Shown in pieces: positions 7,601 to 15,625 of a stretch of 35,671 bases of DNA. The stretch lies in contig CAKQBK010000016.1 in the NCBI GenBank assembly GCA_934216155.1, forward strand, positions 1 through 35,671, written 5' to 3'. The notes under the pieces were generated by a model, which saw only the letters and a list, made by a program, of their open reading frames with translations, made no database searches and was not told the DNA's origin. A program made the translations under genes and the position numbers. Each line of letters begins with the position of its first letter. Positions within the stretch are counted from its first letter, which is position 1. This DNA is from an uncultured Dialister sp. (GTDB taxonomy: Bacteria > Bacillota > Negativicutes > Veillonellales > Dialisteraceae).

Positions 7601-8944
7601 TCCAATCACAATATTTTCCTTCGGATAGCGAATCGATGTATCCGAAGAAGTGGCAAAGGCCACGGCCAGGGTCATCACGCCGATTCGTCCAATGAACATA
7701 GCAATCATCAAAACAATCTTACAAGAGGTATTCCACTCATTGGTGAGACCCATGCTGAATCCGACCGTACTAAACGCCGATACAGATTCAAAAAGGGCAT
7801 CTTCGAAATTGAAATTGGCCGGTTCCAGCAGAAATACGAACAACGCCGTACAGAAGGTTAGCACCATAGCCAAAGTGAACACGTTAGATGCTTTTACCAA
7901 ACAATCTGGATTGACCTGTTTATGGAAAATGACGACATTTTTTCGGCCGCGCACCCAAGTCCAAAGAGAAAACAGCAACAGTCCCATGGTAGTGGTACGG
8001 ATGCCCCCACCGGTGGATACCGGTGCCGCCCCGATGAACATGAAAACCATCACAATCAACACAGTGGCACTCATCATGGCATGAATATCAAACAACGTAA
8101 ATCCCGCCAAACGGGATGACAACGACATAAAGAAAGCGGTCTGCCATTTTTCTACCATGCTTAGCCCACCCATAGTGGCCGGGTTATCCCCTTCCAAAAG
8201 GAAATACACAATCATGCCCAGCGGAATCAGAATGGCTTCCATAGTAAAAATAAATTTACTATTCAGCGATAAGCGAGACCATTTGCGTTTCCGAAGCACA
8301 TCGTCCAGGGCCACGAAACCTACGCCACCTAAAAACATGGTGATAACAATTACAGTACTGACAAAAGAATCGGCCGCCATGCCAGCAAATCCCACATCGG
8401 CTCCCATGATATCCATACCACAGTTAGTAAAGGCAGAAACCGCATGCCAATAGCCCAGATAAATTCCTTCTAGCCCATATTTCGTATAGAAATAAGCAGA
8501 CAGCAACGTTCCAGCCGTAACCTCCACCGCCAAGGTCATGAAAATAATTTTCCGCACCAGCATGACCATTCCTGATGGAGTCTGTAAATTGAATGAATCT
8601 CGAATGAGAAGCCGCTCTTGCAGCCGGATTTTTCTTCCCGTAGAAATACTGACCATAGCCATGATGGTCATGATCCCCAATCCGCCCACTTGCATAAGAA
8701 ATAGAATCACCAGCTGTCCAAACAGGGTGAAATCATCTTTCAAATCAAACATGGACATACCAGTGACGCTTACAATGCTGACCGACATAAAAAGCGCATC
8801 CACAAAGGACACCTCTTTGGTCCCAGTCTGTGCCCATGGCAGCATCAAGAGCAAAGCACCAAGCAGCATAAATAGGGCAAACCCGCCGCATATCAATACC
8901 CCACGGTGCATGTGATTCAGCACCATGACGATTCGTTTCATCAT
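7598..8944 (-). CDS. ktrB: Ktr/Trk potassium uptake membrane subunit
   Basis: This is the ion-conducting subunit of the K+ uptake system. The 448-residue membrane protein shows the four pore-loop pseudo-repeats of the TrkH/KtrB superfamily. The selectivity-filter glycines lie in SVTGMS (59-64), TNCGMD (173-178), LAGFT (279-283) and STVGFS (392-397). The conserved GAAPVSTGGGIRTTT stretch (about 305-319) is the intramembrane gating region after the third repeat. Length fits KtrB (about 450). Two adjacent ATG codons follow GAGGAA; I use the first. Its stop codon lies in the 7-mer array that separates it from ktrA. A CBS-domain gene is transcribed divergently. Confidence 0.94.
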   Translation of the reverse strand: MMKRIVMVLNHMHRGVLICGGFALFMLLGALLLMLPWAQTGTKEVSFVDALFMSVSIVSVTGMSMFDLKDDFTLFGQLVILFLMQVGGLGIMTIMAMVSISTGRKIRLQERLLIRDSFNLQTPSGMVMLVRKIIFMTLAVEVTAGTLLSAYFYTKYGLEGIYLGYWHAVSAFTNCGMDIMGADVGFAGMAADSFVSTVIVITMFLGGVGFVALDDVLRKRKWSRLSLNSKFIFTMEAILIPLGMIVYFLLEGDNPATMGGLSMVEKWQTAFFMSLSSRLAGFTLFDIHAMMSATVLIVMVFMFIGAAPVSTGGGIRTTTMGLLLFSLWTWVRGRKNVVIFHKQVNPDCLVKASNVFTLAMVLTFCTALFVFLLEPANFNFEDALFESVSAFSTVGFSMGLTNEWNTSCKIVLMIAMFIGRIGVMTLAVAFATSSDTSIRYPKENIVIG

Positions 8945-9463
8945 TGTTATTCCTCGATTTCTAGTAGTTAGGGATTGGTATCTAGGGATTAGGGATTAGG
9001 AAATGTATGATGTTTACCAATAGAATTCCCCAAATCCCCAGGGCCTAGTTACTCATCCCTTTAAAGTCACTCACTTCTTGTCCCCTATTATACTATGTCA
9101 AAGAAAATTAGGGAAATAGAATTGCTTTTCTAAAAATTCATTTGCGCCCCTTTCTAAAAGGATTTAAAATAAATATAGAAGAAACTTTTTGTAAGTAAGA
9201 AAGTTTCTCACACTCTATCATCACGTATTTCCCTCTTGCAAAAGCAACATGTTAAATGAAGTATGTGATGATTTCTTTCAAATCAAAGTTTCTCAGTTTA
9301 CTTAAAATTCTCATGTTTCTCGACTGAGATGATAACGCTAACGTCTATCGGCACAGGCAAGGAGCCTGAGCAACCTTAGCTACCTGAGTAACCTGTAATC
9401 TCTAGCGAAGCCATACCAAATAACTCATAACACAACAACATTGCTTATAAAGGAGGAATTGCT
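8945..9463. repeat. Divergent gap ktrB / CBS gene
   Basis: No gene. AGGGATT 7-mers (8974-9000) and AATCCCC/CCTAGTTACT units (9031-9060) form an imperfect inverted pair. 9061-9285 is AT-rich and presumably contains the divergent promoters, though I could not fix a convincing pair of boxes. A nonamer palindrome fills about 9287-9393. Confidence 0.6.
9287..9393. repeat. AGGTTNCTC nonamer palindrome
   Basis: The left arm (aagtttctcagtttacttaa...atgtttctcg), core ACTGAGATGATAACGCTAACGTC and right arm (gcctgagcaacc, ttagctacc, tgagtaacc) form a large imperfect hairpin upstream of the CBS gene. Confidence 0.7.
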
Positions 9464-10009
9464 ATGAAGAACCTAAAAGCCAAAGATTTCATGACCAAGT
9501 ACGTATTTACCGTCACCCCAGATACCACGGTGCAGCAGTTGGTGGGACTTTTTGTCACCCATCCGGTCAGTGCCATTCCTGTAGTGGGCGATGACAATGA
9601 ACTTCTTGGTATCGTATCAGAAGGAGATTTGCTTTATAAGAAAGTGACCCCACGGATTCCTCAATACGTGGACGTCCTAGGTGGCAATTTATACTATTGC
9701 GGCTTTGGTCGCTATGAAAAATCATTCCGCAAAATGCTCGCCATCACCGCGGAAGAAATTATGACCAAAGATGTACGGTGCGTCACACCAGAAACCGATA
9801 TGGAAGCCATCACCACCCTTATGGTAGATGAACACTTGAAAACCGTACCGGTGGTAACGAAAGCCAAATTGTCTGTCTCCGTAGAAGGCCCCCAGCCCCC
9901 AGCTCGCCTGGTAGGCATCATCACCCGCCACGATATCCTAGGCGCTATCGCTGCTACCCAGGTGAAAGAAATATTGGAACAGAAAGCAGAAGAAAATGAA
10001 AAGCAGTGA
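9464..10009 (+). CDS. Two-CBS-domain protein
   Basis: The 181-residue product consists of a CBS pair. CBS1 spans about residues 8-60 (AKDFMTKYVFTVTPDTTVQQL to GIVSEGDLL) and CBS2 about 95-170 (AEEIMTKDVRCVTPETDMEA to GIITRHDIL). Between them is a linker with YVDVLGGNLYY that is common in stand-alone CBS regulators. Such Bateman modules bind adenine nucleotides, but the target here is unknown. The start has AAAGGAGG at 9450 and a clear ATG. The gene is divergent from the ktr operon, which makes a nucleotide- or ion-sensing role plausible but unproven. The TGA stop lies in CAGTGAGGAATTA, the first unit of the usual 3' array, and a perfect GC hairpin follows 19 nt later. Confidence 0.9.
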   Translation: MKNLKAKDFMTKYVFTVTPDTTVQQLVGLFVTHPVSAIPVVGDDNELLGIVSEGDLLYKKVTPRIPQYVDVLGGNLYYCGFGRYEKSFRKMLAITAEEIMTKDVRCVTPETDMEAITTLMVDEHLKTVPVVTKAKLSVSVEGPQPPARLVGIITRHDILGAIAATQVKEILEQKAEENEKQ

Positions 10010-10027
10010 GGAATTAAAAATGGTAGA

Positions 10028-10053
10028 GGGGCGCACAATTCATATAGCGCCCC
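10028..10053 (+). terminator. GC hairpin after the CBS gene
   Basis: Perfect 7-bp stem GGGGCGC/GCGCCCC with a 12-nt loop ACAATTCATATA. It starts 19 nt after the stop and is followed by ATATTTCTAAAAAAG, which has little U-tract. Factor-independent termination is possible but weak; RNA protection is an alternative. Confidence 0.6.
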
Positions 10054-10133
10054 ATATTTCTAAAAAAGATTAGCCTGTCGGCAGGTTATACTCGATGATT
10101 TCTTTTTTCGATATTTTCTAAAAACCGCACACA

Positions 10134-10192
10134 AAAAGGTTATAAAGGGTTATGTGATATCTATGGATTTACATAACCTTTTATAACCTTTT
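10134..10192. repeat. AAGGTTATA-type palindrome
   Basis: The left arm aaaaggttataaagggttatg and right arm cataaccttttataacctttttc pair almost perfectly around a 15-20 nt centre. It is one of about seven members of this family in the window. Confidence 0.75.
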
Positions 10193-10287
10193 TCCTTTAT
10201 ATTGATACGTGCTGTTTCCCAAAGGTATTAAGAGAAAAATAGCCAATCCATTATTGCATCAATAGTCGCTGGAGCTTTCATTGTGGC

Positions 10288-10570
10288 GTCATTTCGACCG
10301 GTTGTATTCGTGCTTAATGATATAGCAGTAATGAAACGCGATGTGTAGAAGAGTGGAGAAATCTCAAAGCACTAGCGGTAAGGGCTTTCTGATTCAAATC
10401 ATAACGGTGAGACATTTTTCGAGCATAGCAAGAAAGGCAGCTCTAGCGAGCTGCCATGATATGTGTCATCTAGCCCTTCCCGCTAGTGCTGCGAGATTTC
10501 TCCACTCAGGGATCCAAATCCATTTATACCTTTTTCTCCATCTCGCACGAATACGACCGGTCGAAATGAC
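10288..10570. repeat. Nested 283-bp palindrome with GTCATTTCGACCGG ends
   Basis: The outer arms are at 10288-10313 and 10545-10570 (GTCATTTCGACCGG...TATTCGTGC and its complement). The middle arms GAGTGGAGAAATCTC are at 10351-10365 and 10493-10507. They continue into AGCACTAGCGG..AAGGGCT at 10366-10386 and its complement at 10472-10492. An inner hairpin GGCAGCTC/GAGCTGCC lies at 10436-10455. The whole unit resembles a non-coding mobile or fold-back element. The outer motif also occurs at 15395, 16969 and 23247. Confidence 0.85.
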
Positions 10571-10666
10571 GTTTATGGATAGAGTCACATTGCGCTAATC
10601 CCTAATCCCTAGGGCCAAGTTACTAATCCCTAGTCACCAGTCACCAGTCACCAAATATTATAACTT

Positions 10667-10692
10667 GGGGCGCTTTATGAATTGTGCGCCCC
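10667..10692 (-). terminator. GC hairpin after trmFO
   Basis: Perfect GGGGCGC/GCGCCCC stem located 12-37 nt past the trmFO stop on the minus strand. It is bracketed by GAAGTKA 7-mers on the gene side and TGGTGAC and TAGGGAT 7-mers on the far side. It has the same loop type as the copy at 10028 and no marked U-tract. Confidence 0.6.
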
Positions 10693-10703
10693 ATCCACCA
10701 TTT

Positions 10704-12050
10704 CTAACTTCTCACTTCTAACTTCTCACTGCCGTTAAGAAAATTCTCCAATGCTGTCAGTGCTCGTTCCGCCAGTTTCTGGTTCTTTTCTTTTTTCGGC
10801 ACCCGTTTTTCCAACGGTGGAATAAGGCCAAAATTCACATTCATAGGCTGGAAGTTTTTGCCATCGAAGTGAGAAATATAATGACAGAGGGCACCAATGG
10901 CTGTTTCTCTCGGGAAAGCCACCGGTTCTTCGCCGCGGAAGCGAGCAGCGGCACTATAGGCGGCTACGATACCAGACGCAGCAGATTCCACATAGCCTTC
11001 TACACCGGTCATCTGTCCCGCAAAGAAGAGACCTGGTTGTTTTCTACTTTCCATGGTTCCATTCAGCAGATCCGGAGAGTCGATATAGGTATTTCTATGC
11101 ATCACCCCATAGCGAATGAATTCTGCATGAGAAAGCCCTGGAATCATACCGAAAACTCGCTTCTGTTCTCCCCATTTCAGATGGGTTTGGAATCCTACAA
11201 TGTTGTACATGGTGTCGTCTTCATTATCTTGGCGAAGCTGTACCACCGCATAGGGATCCTTTCCCGTTCGTGGGTCAGGCAGTCCCACTGGCTTCATAGG
11301 GCCAAAACGCATGGTATCTTCCCCACGAGCGGCCATGACTTCGATAGGCATACAACCTTCGAAGACTTTTTTATTTTCAAAACCATGCACCGGTGCCATT
11401 TCTGCCGCGCAGAGTGCTTCGCGGAACGCTTTATATTCTTCTTCATTCATAGGACAGTTCAGGTACGCTGCTTCGCCTTTGTTATAGCGAGACATGCGAT
11501 ACACCACATCCATATCCAATGATTCTTTGGTCACAATGGGCGCTGCCGCATCGTAGAAATGGAATCCTTCGCCGCCGCAAAACTGTTCAATCGATTCGGC
11601 CAATTTGCCTTCTGTCAGTGGGCCAGTGGCAATAATCACAATACCGTCCTTTGGAAGTTCAGTGATTTCTTTTTCCACCACATGAATCAAAGGATGGTTT
11701 TTCACCTTTTCTGTCACGGCCTGGGCATATCCCATGCGATCCACCGCCAATGCACCGCCAGCAGGAACGCTGTGGTGATCTGCACAATCCATAATGATGG
11801 AGTGCAAATGGCGCATTTCTTCTTTCAGAAGTCCCACCGCATTGGTGAGAGCTGCTGCACGAAGAGAATTGCTGCACACCAATTCCGCAAAGTACGGGGT
11901 ATGATGGGCTGGCGTCTGTTTCACAGGACGCATTTCGATGAGTTCCACCGGAATTCCCATTTCCGCCAATTGCCAAGCCGCTTCACTGCCCGCCAATCCG
12001 GCACCGACGACGGTGATGTGGTTTTGATTTTGATTTGTATTTTCTAACAT
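10704..12050 (-). CDS. trmFO: Methylenetetrahydrofolate-tRNA-(uracil-5-)-methyltransferase
   Basis: TrmFO uses methylenetetrahydrofolate and FADH2 to make ribothymidine 54 in the tRNA T-loop. The 448-residue product has the FAD dinucleotide motif [12 protein letters not shown] (14-25). The two functionally important cysteines appear as Cys59 (ELVCSNSLR) and Cys233 (FEGCMPIE), matching those known in the Bacillus enzyme. Also visible is the [16 protein letters not shown] segment near the C-terminus. AGGAGA precedes the ATG at 12050. The place downstream of topA and dprA is the classical Bacillota order, though 340 bp of repeats separate it from topA. The last eight residues (SEKLEVRS) and the TAG stop are encoded by GAAGTKA 7-mers, so the repeat has encroached on the coding end. 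Confidence 0.96.
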   Translation of the reverse strand: MLENTNQNQNHITVVGAGLAGSEAAWQLAEMGIPVELIEMRPVKQTPAHHTPYFAELVCSNSLRAAALTNAVGLLKEEMRHLHSIIMDCADHHSVPAGGALAVDRMGYAQAVTEKVKNHPLIHVVEKEITELPKDGIVIIATGPLTEGKLAESIEQFCGGEGFHFYDAAAPIVTKESLDMDVVYRMSRYNKGEAAYLNCPMNEEEYKAFREALCAAEMAPVHGFENKKVFEGCMPIEVMAARGEDTMRFGPMKPVGLPDPRTGKDPYAVVQLRQDNEDDTMYNIVGFQTHLKWGEQKRVFGMIPGLSHAEFIRYGVMHRNTYIDSPDLLNGTMESRKQPGLFFAGQMTGVEGYVESAASGIVAAYSAAARFRGEEPVAFPRETAIGALCHYISHFDGKNFQPMNVNFGLIPPLEKRVPKKEKNQKLAERALTALENFLNGSEKLEVRS

Positions 12051-12196
12051 ATATATGTCTCCTATATGTGGTGCCCTACGGGCAGGGGTATTATTGTTGT
12101 GTTTTCTTAAGAATTATATTTCTTTTAGACGGATCGTCAAAGGGTTATTATTTTGCCATAACCATAACTAGACATAACGATGCATCCGCTAACAGC

Positions 12197-12252
12197 AAGG
12201 TTATAAAAGGTTATAACAAACCAGTATTGCATAACCCTTTATAACCTTTTTC
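12197..12252. repeat. AAGGTTATA-type palindrome
   Basis: The left arm caaggttataaaaggttataac and right arm cataaccctttataaccttttt pair around about 15 nt. It lies in the topA-trmFO gap. Confidence 0.75.
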
Positions 12253-12320
12253 GATTTCGTTACATCGCTATTTTCTCTACGGATAAAAGCAAAATATAAC
12301 CCGCCCGAAGGGCTAACCTA

Positions 12321-12383
12321 ATCCCTAATCCCTAATCCCTAATCCCTAATCCCTAATCCCTAATCCCTAATCCCTAATCCCTA
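12321..12383 (-). repeat. Nine perfect ATCCCTA heptamers past the topA stop
   Basis: Exactly 63 nt, 9 x 7, with no mismatch. On the coding strand of topA it reads TAGGGAT repeated, so every unit has a GGG run separated by four nucleotides, a good G-quadruplex pattern in the mRNA 3' end. Each unit also contains TAG, shifting frame by one each time. The perfection implies recent expansion by slippage. Confidence 0.95.
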
Positions 12384-12389
12384 AAGATT

Positions 12390-14798
12390 CTACTCCTCTA
12401 CTACCTTCTTCGTTGTCCGTTTCCGAGTCGCTGTCTTTCTTGTGGTTGTCTTTTTCGTGGTCTTCTTTTCTTCCGCAGTTCCCTCTTCCGCTTTCTTTCT
12501 GGTTTTCTTCGGCGGATGGGTGGGACATTCTGGATTGGAACACTGAATCACTTCTTTACCATTTTTATAGGTTTTCTTTGTCATAATGGCACCGCAGGTT
12601 TCGCAGAACTGATTGATTGGTTCGTTCCAAAGGGCCATATCGCAATCAGGGTAGCGACTGCAGCCATAGAAAGTCCGTCCCCGGTGACTTCTCCGCTGTA
12701 CCAAGTGGCCTTCGTGACACTTCGGGCAGGCAATCCCTGTATCAATCACAATGGCCTTATTGGCATTACAATTGGGGCATTTCAAATATTTCCCATAGGG
12801 ACCGGTGCGATAGACCATCATGGTACCGCACTTATCGCATGGCACATCAGACACTTCTTCTGGACCTTCGGTCAAGCTATATGGTTTGATATTTTTACAA
12901 TTTGGATAATTGGGGCAAGCCAGGTATTTCCCATAGCGACCAATTTTCACAATCATTTTGGCGCCGCATTTTTCGCAAGTTACATCAGAAACTTCCTGGT
13001 TTTCCTTTTTATTCTTTTCTGCTTCCACATTGGCGGATTCCAATTCTTTTGCAAAAACTTTGTAGAAATCAGTCATGACTTTTTTGTACGTAGCTTTCCC
13101 ATCGGCAATTTTATCAAGCCAGTTTTCCAAGTTGGCCGTGAAGCCCACATTGATAATGCCTTCGAAATACTGTTTCAAAAGGTCCGTCACTTTGAATCCG
13201 ATATCAGTCGGTACGAACTGTTTTCCGTCTTTGGTCACATAGCGGCGTTTCTGGATGGTATCCAAAATCGGTGCATAGGTAGACGGACGGCCAATGCCTT
13301 TTTCTTCCAAGGTCTTAATCAGGCTAGCTTCTGTGTATCTAGGCGGCGGCGCAGTGAAATGTTGTTCCCCTTCGGCTTTCACATTGGCAACCACATCGCC
13401 TTTCTTCAAAGCCGGTAAAGTGGACTCTTCTTCCCCTTCCTTCTTTTTCGCCGGTTGTACAATGGTGAACCCCGGGAAGACCACATGGACGCCAGTGGCT
13501 TTCAAGGTGTAATCGCCACACTGCAGCACCGCACTGGTGCTCTGTTGGATCTGCGGTGCCATTTGGGACGCAACGAATCGATTCCAAATGAGCGTATAGA
13601 GACGGAGCTGGTCACGAGTGAGTACACTGGTCAGGGCTTCCGGCGGAAATAGCAGATTCGTCGGACGAATGGCTTCATGGGCATCCTGCGCATCTTTGGC
13701 CTTACTGAAATGGTTCGGCTTCGGCGGCAAGAATTCTTCCCCATAGACGCTTTCGATGTAAGGACGCACTTGAGCAATCATTTCATCGGAAATACGCGTG
13801 GAGTCGGTACGCATGTAAGTGATAAGCCCCACATGACCATGTCCTGGAATTTCCACCCCTTCATACAAATTCTGGGCCAACATCATGGTCTTTTTGGAAC
13901 TGAAATTGAGTTTATTGACTGCATCCTGCTGCATGGTAGATGTGGTGTACGGCGGCTTTGTCTTTCTCTGCTTTCTGGACTTGGTGACAGAAACCACTTC
14001 CGCATCTTTTCCTTCGATGCCAGCGACAGCCTTGTCCGCTTCTTCCTGGGTATGAATCTCTGCTTCCACGCCCGCAATCTGTGTCAGCTTGGCTTTGAAC
14101 TGTTCCTGCTTGGCCGTCTGATACATCCCATCAATGGTCCAATATTCTTCCGGCTGAAAAGCACGGATTTCTTCTTCCCTTTCACAAATGAGACGAGTGG
14201 CTACAGACTGTACACGGCCGGCAGACAGGCCACGATAGACCTGCTTCCACAACCATGGAGACAATTTGTACCCCACCAATCGATCCAACACGCGCCGTGC
14301 CTGCTGGGCATCGACTCGATGTAAATCAATGGGTTCCGGATGCTGGATGGCTTCTTTAATAGCCGGTGGTGTGATTTCGTGGAAAGCAATGCGTACATTG
14401 TCTTCGGGATTCACATCCAAAAGTTTTGACAAGTGCCAGGAAATCGCTTCGCCTTCGCGATCAGGGTCCGTTGCCAGAAGGATATCGCTGCACTGGTTGG
14501 CTGCTTTTTGCAAATCTTTGATTACATTTTCTCTATCTTTGGAATCTACATATTCCGGCTTGAAATCATCATCGATATCCACCCCTAAGGTACGCTGCGG
14601 CAAATCCCGAAGATGACCCATGGACGCCATGACTTTATAATCTGGCCCCAGGATACGTTCAATGGTCCGCGCCTTGGCTGGAGATTCCACCACCACCAAG
14701 TGCTTTCCATTGGCTTTCGGCTTTCTCTTAAAAGCCGGCGGTGCAGCCCGGCGTCCTCTCTTCTTCGTTCCGATAGTAATCGTTCTTGTAATAGGCAT
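12390..14798 (-). CDS. topA: DNA topoisomerase I
   Basis: Type IA topoisomerase relaxing negative supercoils. The 802-residue product has a basic N-terminal extension (TKKRGRRAAPPAFKRKPK). The TOPRIM domain follows, with VVVESPAKAR (Glu38) and ATDPDREGEA (Asp111, Asp113, Glu115). The strand-cleaving tyrosine is Tyr328 in GLITYMRTDSTR. The C-terminus holds four Cys4 zinc-ribbon units (from about 625 to 765, starting CEKCGAKM, CDKCGTMM, CPKCHEGH and CETCGAIM) and a Lys/Thr-rich tail (TTKKTTTRKTATRK) likely to bind DNA. The start ATG at 14798 is preceded by AGGAGG at a slightly short 4-nt spacing. The gene lies between dprA and trmFO as in many Bacillota. The stop is followed after 6 nt by the (TAGGGAT)9 array. 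Confidence 0.97.
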   Translation of the reverse strand: MPITRTITIGTKKRGRRAAPPAFKRKPKANGKHLVVVESPAKARTIERILGPDYKVMASMGHLRDLPQRTLGVDIDDDFKPEYVDSKDRENVIKDLQKAANQCSDILLATDPDREGEAISWHLSKLLDVNPEDNVRIAFHEITPPAIKEAIQHPEPIDLHRVDAQQARRVLDRLVGYKLSPWLWKQVYRGLSAGRVQSVATRLICEREEEIRAFQPEEYWTIDGMYQTAKQEQFKAKLTQIAGVEAEIHTQEEADKAVAGIEGKDAEVVSVTKSRKQRKTKPPYTTSTMQQDAVNKLNFSSKKTMMLAQNLYEGVEIPGHGHVGLITYMRTDSTRISDEMIAQVRPYIESVYGEEFLPPKPNHFSKAKDAQDAHEAIRPTNLLFPPEALTSVLTRDQLRLYTLIWNRFVASQMAPQIQQSTSAVLQCGDYTLKATGVHVVFPGFTIVQPAKKKEGEEESTLPALKKGDVVANVKAEGEQHFTAPPPRYTEASLIKTLEEKGIGRPSTYAPILDTIQKRRYVTKDGKQFVPTDIGFKVTDLLKQYFEGIINVGFTANLENWLDKIADGKATYKKVMTDFYKVFAKELESANVEAEKNKKENQEVSDVTCEKCGAKMIVKIGRYGKYLACPNYPNCKNIKPYSLTEGPEEVSDVPCDKCGTMMVYRTGPYGKYLKCPNCNANKAIVIDTGIACPKCHEGHLVQRRSHRGRTFYGCSRYPDCDMALWNEPINQFCETCGAIMTKKTYKNGKEVIQCSNPECPTHPPKKTRKKAEEGTAEEKKTTKKTTTRKTATRKRTTKKVVEE

Positions 14799-15331
14799 AT
14801 GTCCTCCTAGTATTTTTATCTCTTTTATTTCACATAGTTTTTATACGATAAGTTATGAAAGGTTATGATTCGCCCGTAAACCAATTGTATCAACTGGTAT
14901 TTTTCCCGCCTATCAAAAGGTTAGCCCTTCGGGCGGGTTATGTTCTATGATTTCACTATAGTCACTTTGCATGCTTTGGCTTGTCGACAGGTTATTCCTT
15001 TAACCTTTCATACCCTTTTATACCCTTTTGACAGGCGTTTTTGTATTAACACGAAAAAGCACGTATCAGCACAATAATAACCTTTTGCTGAGCGTCTTTG
15101 TGCTAGATGAACAAGCACAGATATATAGAATAATAAGCCTTTTTCCTTCTATTTCATAAGTATTAAATAACACTAGCGGTTATCCTGCATACCGCTATTC
15201 TATCAAACTTTAAACAACAAAAAAAGATAGGTGCATCATTTTCATACAGCAGAAACAATACACCCACCTTTTGTGGTATGTCAAGAGGATTATTGTATAA
15301 GAGTGAGTAATGTAGATGTTAAAGGCTGCAT

Positions 15332-15381
15332 AAGGTTCTAAAGGTTCTAAGGGTTCTCGAACGTGCCAATAGACGCTAGCA
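15332..15381. repeat. AGGTTNCTC nonamer element, half copy
   Basis: aaggttctaaaggttctaagggttctcg runs into AACGTGCCAATAGACGCTAGC, the conserved core, but no right arm follows. Instead a GTCATTTCGACCGG unit is joined directly to it. Confidence 0.65.
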
Positions 15382-15394
15382 TCAATATAGTGCC

Positions 15395-15426
15395 GTCATT
15401 TCGACCGGTCACATTTGTACTTGATG
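15395..15426 (+). repeat. GTCATTTCGACCGG repeat
   Basis: About 30 nt matching the outer arm of the 10288-10570 palindrome and the copy at 23247 (GTCATTTCGACCGGTC, then a variable pair, then TTTGT-CTTGAT). Confidence 0.75.
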
Positions 15427-15625
15427 AGGTAAAAGATTTGCCATCACCAGATTATAGATGTTACCACACAAATACAAGCATGACACTTGATAGTTATGAC
15501 AAACGCATAACCCTTTATACCCCTTTATAACTTTGTATCAAGCGATGCCATTTACATGTTACAAAACAGGAATCAGCAGAATAATACCTTTTATCTATTT
15601 GCGCCCCTTCCAGCACTCCTCATTC

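Larger units (their letters stand above)
10010..10703. repeat. Repeat-filled gap between the CBS gene and trmFO
   Basis: The contents in order are a GC hairpin (10028-10053), a CCTGTCGGCAGG hairpin (10074-10086), an AAGGTTATA palindrome (about 10134-10192), a nested palindrome of 283 bp (10288-10570), AATCCCT and CAGTCAC 7-mers (10596-10653), a second GC hairpin (10667-10692) and the CTTCTAA array that runs into the trmFO stop. A plus-strand frame of 85 codons across the palindrome looks spurious, as it mirrors the repeat arms. Confidence 0.75.
12051..12389. repeat. Gap between topA and trmFO: AAGGTTATA palindrome and (ATCCCTA)9
   Basis: No gene. A GCCCTACGGGC hairpin (about 12070) is followed by an AT-rich stretch. 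An AAGGTTATA palindrome then spans about 12197-12252, and cgcccgaagggc lies at 12302-12313. Nine perfect 7-nt repeats at 12321-12383 end 6 nt before the topA stop. Confidence 0.75.
14799..15625. repeat. Long repeat gap between dprA and topA
   Basis: No gene in 827 bp. It contains AGGTTATGA units (14853-14870), a GCCCTTCGGGC hairpin with ttaaccc flanks (14920-14941) and a TTATAACC-type right arm (14990-15031). The 15040-15330 part has short near-duplicates (a segment with AAGCAC and AATAATAACCTTTT occurs twice around 15050-15150). Then come three AGGTTCTA nonamers with the CGAACGTGCCAATAGACGCTAGC core (15332-15381), a GTCATTTCGACCGG copy (15395-15426), ataaccctttatacccc units (15497-15535) and CTCCTCA 7-mers at the dprA stop. 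Confidence 0.65.

Noticed and set aside
10341..10598. 85-codon plus-strand frame
   Set aside because: It lies wholly in the nested palindrome; open only because of repeat composition.
12321..12383. Telomere sequence
   Set aside because: The unit is 7 nt (TAGGGAT), lies inside a chromosome-like region and fits the local family of 7-mers.
12516..13418. 300-codon plus-strand frame opposite topA
   Set aside because: Antisense shadow of the topoisomerase zinc-finger region.
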